Part shown: piece after piece, positions 6,499 through 8,334 of the stretch
How the letters are laid out: the number at the start of each line of letters is the position of its first letter
Position numbering within the stretch: position 1 is the first letter of the stretch
Origin: JAJFFW01 sp039187035
GTDB taxonomy: Bacteria > Pseudomonadota > Alphaproteobacteria > Caulobacterales > Parvularculaceae
Assembly (NCBI GenBank): GCA_039187035.1
Contig: JBCCZS010000145.1
Span: 1-8,334, forward strand
Reading direction: 5' to 3'
Length of the DNA stretch: 8,334 bases
Translations under genes and position numbers: made by a program
The notes under the pieces: model-generated
Told to the model about the DNA's origin: nothing
The model's database searches: none
Seen by the model: only the letters and a program-made list of their open reading frames with translations

Positions 6499-7092
6499 TT
6501 AGTTCAGCGGCGTGTCGAGGTCTCGGGGGGAGGACCATTCGGGCGAGAACATCGCCGCGGTGACGCCGATCGCTTCGAGCGCGCGCGACCAGGCGTCTTC
6601 TTCGCCGCCGTTGAAGATTAAGTCGTCCGTCGCCGGGCCGTGCGCCCAGGCGTTCATGGCGATTTCTTGTTCCAACTGGCCGTCGCCCCAGCCGGCGTGG
6701 CCCATGGCGAGGAGGTAGCGTTTCGGCGCGCTCGCCGCGCCGGACGCGATCGCCGCAAGGATGTCTTTGGTGCCGGTGACGCCGACGGTCGGCGTGACGG
6801 CGAGCGTTTGTTCGCTCTCATAGTCGCGCGTGTGGACGACGAGGCCCCGGTCGCGGCGCACGGGGCCGCCGAAAAACACCGGGCCCGGGGCGTCGGCCGC
6901 ATCGTCGACAAGGTCGAGTTGCTCAAGAACGTCGCCGAAATCGGCTTTATCGAGGCGCTTGTTCACGATGAGCCCCATGGCGTGCGTGCTTTCATGGGCG
7001 CACATCAACACGACCGCGCGGTCGAACCGCGGATCGCCCATGTTCGGCGTCGCGATCAGCACCTGACCGGTCAAGAAATCCTGATCGTCCAT
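6499..7092 (-). CDS. yqgE: YqgE/AlgH family protein (UPF0301)
   Basis: A 197-residue protein with the full UPF0301 signature. LTGQVLIATPNMGDPRFDRAV near the N-terminus is followed by MCAHESTHAMGLIVNK, then GPVFFGGPVRRDRGLVVHTRDY, then ILAAIASGAA, and finally MGHAGWGDGQLEQEIAMNAW. The length suits the family (about 185-205). These are cytoplasmic alpha/beta proteins; the Pseudomonas member AlgH has been linked to alginate regulation, but no general biochemical activity is agreed. The start is set at ATG 7090-7092 because AAGGAGAG lies eight bases upstream (7101-7108) and MDDQDFLTGQ is the usual opening. A longer frame back to a TTG at 7153-7155 would run through the inverted repeat and has no family support. 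It is divergent from the peroxiredoxin gene across 124 nt. Confidence 0.95.
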   Translation of the reverse strand: MDDQDFLTGQVLIATPNMGDPRFDRAVVLMCAHESTHAMGLIVNKRLDKADFGDVLEQLDLVDDAADAPGPVFFGGPVRRDRGLVVHTRDYESEQTLAVTPTVGVTGTKDILAAIASGAASAPKRYLLAMGHAGWGDGQLEQEIAMNAWAHGPATDDLIFNGGEEDAWSRALEAIGVTAAMFSPEWSSPRDLDTPLN

Positions 7093-7216
7093 CGGCGCGC
7101 CTCTCCTTAAAAAGCCCGTCGGCGAAAGCCTAGGTCCGCTCGCGCGCCTAGGCAACGGGCCCGCCCGCGGCTATGACCGGCGCGCAGAATTCAAAAAATC
7201 CTGAGAGGAGAACGAC
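7093..7216. promoter_or_regulatory. Divergent spacer between yqgE and the peroxiredoxin gene
   Basis: These 124 nt must carry promoters in both directions. They contain the yqgE Shine-Dalgarno (AAGGAGAG on the - strand, 7101-7108), the peroxiredoxin Shine-Dalgarno (AGGAG, 7206-7210, six bases before its ATG), a nested inverted repeat (7114-7160, listed separately) and an A/T-rich patch at 7189-7200. No promoter hexamers stand out, which is common for GC-rich alphaproteobacteria. Confidence 0.55.
7109..7160 (-). promoter_or_regulatory. Nested inverted repeat with T5 tail: candidate attenuator, terminator or operator
   Basis: The outer arms are GCCCGT (7114-7119) and ACGGGC (7155-7160), 6 bp. 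The inner arms are GCCTAGG (7128-7134) and CCTAGGC (7147-7153), 7 bp around a 12-nt loop. The right side joins the arms through one base and the left side through eight. Read on the - strand, the outer stem is followed directly by TTTTT (7113-7109) and then the yqgE Shine-Dalgarno AAGGAGAG. This has the form of an intrinsic terminator in the yqgE leader, though the 8-nt bulge weakens the joined stem. The two CCTAGG palindromes, 19 bp apart centre to centre, could instead be DNA sites for a dimeric regulator of either gene. Confidence 0.4.
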
Positions 7217-7699
7217 ATGACGATTTCGGTCGGCGACAAAATTCCGAGCGCGACGGTGATGATGGCGACGGCGAACGGGCCCGAACAAGCGGACGCGGCG
7301 GCGGTGCTCGGCGCCGGCACGGTGGCGTTTTTCTCCGTACCCGGTGCGTTCACGCCGACATGTTCCGCCAAGCACCTGCCGGGCTTCGTCGAGCAGGCCG
7401 ACGCGCTCAAAGCCAAGGGCGTCGACAAGATCGTCTGCATGTCCGTGAACGACGCGTTCGTCATGCAGGCCTGGGGCGAAAGCGCCGGCGCCGGCGACAA
7501 AGTCGCGATGATGGCGGACGGCAACGGCGACTTCGCGCGCGCGCTCGGCCTAACCATGGACGGGACCGGCTTCGGCATGGGCGAGCGCTCGCAACGCTTC
7601 TCGGCCGTCGTCGACGGCGGCGTCGTCAAACACTTGTTCGTCGAAGAAGGCGGCGCGTTCGAGGTCTCAAGCGCGGAGCATATGCTCGGCGCGCTCTAG
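7217..7699 (+). CDS. Peroxiredoxin, Prx5 type
   Basis: A 160-residue thiol peroxidase of the Prx5 subfamily (about 155-165 residues). It reduces H2O2 and alkyl hydroperoxides in the cytoplasm, usually with glutathione/glutaredoxin or thioredoxin as reductant. The active-site motif is PGAFTPTCS, with peroxidatic Cys49 and Thr46. The catalytic Arg is most likely R127 in ERSQRFSAVVDGGVV. A second cysteine, C74 in KIVCMSVND, is conserved in many bacterial Prx5 proteins. There is no C-terminal cysteine like the human PRDX5 resolving residue, so a 1-Cys or glutaredoxin-linked cycle is likely. No glutaredoxin domain is fused to it. ATG 7217 has AGGAG six bases upstream. It is divergent from yqgE and convergent with the metalloprotease, 30 bases between stops. 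No OxyR-type site could be identified. Confidence 0.93.
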   Translation: MTISVGDKIPSATVMMATANGPEQADAAAVLGAGTVAFFSVPGAFTPTCSAKHLPGFVEQADALKAKGVDKIVCMSVNDAFVMQAWGESAGAGDKVAMMADGNGDFARALGLTMDGTGFGMGERSQRFSAVVDGGVVKHLFVEEGGAFEVSSAEHMLGAL

Positions 7700-7729
7700 C
7701 GCTCGGCTCGGCGGCCGCGCGTCGTCTTC

Positions 7730-8334
7730 TTAGTCGTCCGTTTCCCCATCGACCTCCGGACAGGGACCGCACCGTCCCTTAACGCAGACGTCGGGGTTCA
7801 CATCGACCTGGAACTCCGACTCCGCCAGTTCGGTCGACAAGCCCCGTACGAGTCGCTCGTTCGTCCGCGAGTTAAAGCGAGGATTGTTTTCGCGAACGCC
7901 GGTCGGACACATGAGCGTGCCTTCTTGTGCTCTGCGCTCCGGCGACGCCTTGTTGTTGCCGGGGTGCGCCAACCCTAAGACGTGACCGATTTCGTGTGCG
8001 AGAAGCCGCGTGTTGTTGGCTTCGCCGTCTGGAAAAGCCGTAACCGCCTGATCGCTCAGGAGGACGAAACTATCCGGCGTTCCGGGGTGGACGACGCCGT
8101 TCTTTACAAGTCCCAACTCGCGATTGGACAACTCGCGGCCGCCGCCGGATCGGGTCGGCTCGTCAAACGCTTCGAGAACATAAATGTCGACGCATTCCTG
8201 CTGGTCGCCTTGAAAACTACTTCGTAGTTCTTTGAAAAAATTATTGTCAAATGCTCGCTTGTTTTTCGCTAGATTTGCAAAATTTGTCTCAATTACTTCC
8301 GGCTCGTTCGGTGCGATTTCGATTTGGACCTTGC
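7730..8334 (-). CDS. Zinc metalloprotease, metzincin-like, C-terminal part (partial)
   Basis: The frame is open from the right edge to TAA at 7730-7732, giving about 200 codons of a gene whose start lies outside the window. The zinc motif HEIGHVLGLAH (encoded by 7996-7964) fits HExxHxxGxxH exactly, with E as catalytic base. A candidate Met-turn, GTLMCPTG (Met at 7910-7912), follows 18 residues after the third His, as in metzincins. Upstream, DQQECVDIYVLEAF and SFVLLSDQAV resemble the strands before the active site in secreted metzincins of the M10/M12/M43 type; I cannot decide the family. The C-terminus is Cys-rich (CVKGRCGPC) and acidic. A TTG near 8131 could be read as a start, but the frame continues upstream with plausible sequence, so that start is rejected. 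GC content falls sharply after 8220. Secretion is expected, but the signal region is not visible. Confidence 0.85.
   Translation of the reverse strand, partial: KVQIEIAPNEPEVIETNFANLAKNKRAFDNNFFKELRSSFQGDQQECVDIYVLEAFDEPTRSGGGRELSNRELGLVKNGVVHPGTPDSFVLLSDQAVTAFPDGEANNTRLLAHEIGHVLGLAHPGNNKASPERRAQEGTLMCPTGVRENNPRFNSRTNERLVRGLSTELAESEFQVDVNPDVCVKGRCGPCPEVDGETDD

Noticed and set aside
6317..6538. 73-codon - strand frame between yqgE and the lipoprotein gene
   Set aside because: It overlaps the yqgE 3' end, has no recognisable content, and covers palindromic GC-rich spacer.
7093..7155. N-terminal extension of yqgE to a TTG start
   Set aside because: It would translate the inverted repeat and T5 tract. 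The ATG at 7092 has a strong Shine-Dalgarno and the family's normal N-terminus.
7691..7702. GCGCTCTAGCGC inverted repeat at the peroxiredoxin stop as a terminator
   Set aside because: The loop would be only 2-4 nt and no T-run follows on either strand.
7730..8131. Metalloprotease starting at a TTG near 8131
   Set aside because: The frame stays open to the window edge and the upstream residues look like metzincin strands, so the gene is partial at its 5' end.
1..8334. CRISPR arrays, tRNA or rRNA genes, transposases or insertion sequence ends
   Set aside because: No regularly spaced repeats, no cloverleaf-like sequence and no transposase frames were seen in the window.

Overview
The window is high-GC DNA that looks like an alphaproteobacterial chromosome. 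The reasons are the gene order (threonine synthase end, M16 processing-peptidase-like protease, RimJ-like acetyltransferase, EAL protein), the AlgH/YqgE and Prx5 sequences, and a marked shortage of GANTC, the CcrM methylation site of that class. I cannot name a genus; Caulobacterales/Parvularculales-like bacteria are the best guess.

Region 1 (1-4129, + strand) is a compact, apparently co-transcribed block. It holds the 3' end of threonine synthase, an M16 zinc protease whose ATG overlaps the thrC stop (ATGA), a GTG-started GNAT acetyltransferase 16 nt further on, a possible 33-codon ORF with a good Shine-Dalgarno, and a seven-helix membrane protein with a PAS-like region and a complete-looking EAL cyclic-di-GMP phosphodiesterase domain. 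The 33-codon ORF overlaps the EAL start by ATGA.

Region 2 (4147-6294, - strand) is a two-gene unit of accessory character: a small lipoprotein with a coiled-coil C-terminal half, then a 538-residue protein of unknown function with a glycine-rich hydrophobic segment and one calcium-type cadherin/tandem-95-like module. The gene junction is AT-rich (about 37% GC over 5521-5880 by hand count) and the second gene opens with A8, A6 and A5 tracts. This pair is the most likely place for undescribed biology, probably in the envelope.

Region 3 (6499-7699) is core again: YqgE/AlgH (UPF0301) on the - strand and a Prx5-type peroxiredoxin on the + strand, divergent across a 124-nt spacer. That spacer holds a nested inverted repeat which, on the - strand, ends in T5 just before the yqgE Shine-Dalgarno.

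Region 4 (7730-8334, - strand) is the C-terminal part of a zinc metalloprotease with a full HExxHxxGxxH motif and a candidate Met-turn. The gene enters from beyond the right edge and converges on the peroxiredoxin gene.

One pattern spans the window. By manual scan I find six GANTC sites, all in the 538-residue protein gene (four) and the metalloprotease gene (two), and none in the core genes. Together with the base composition this divides the window into resident and accessory segments.
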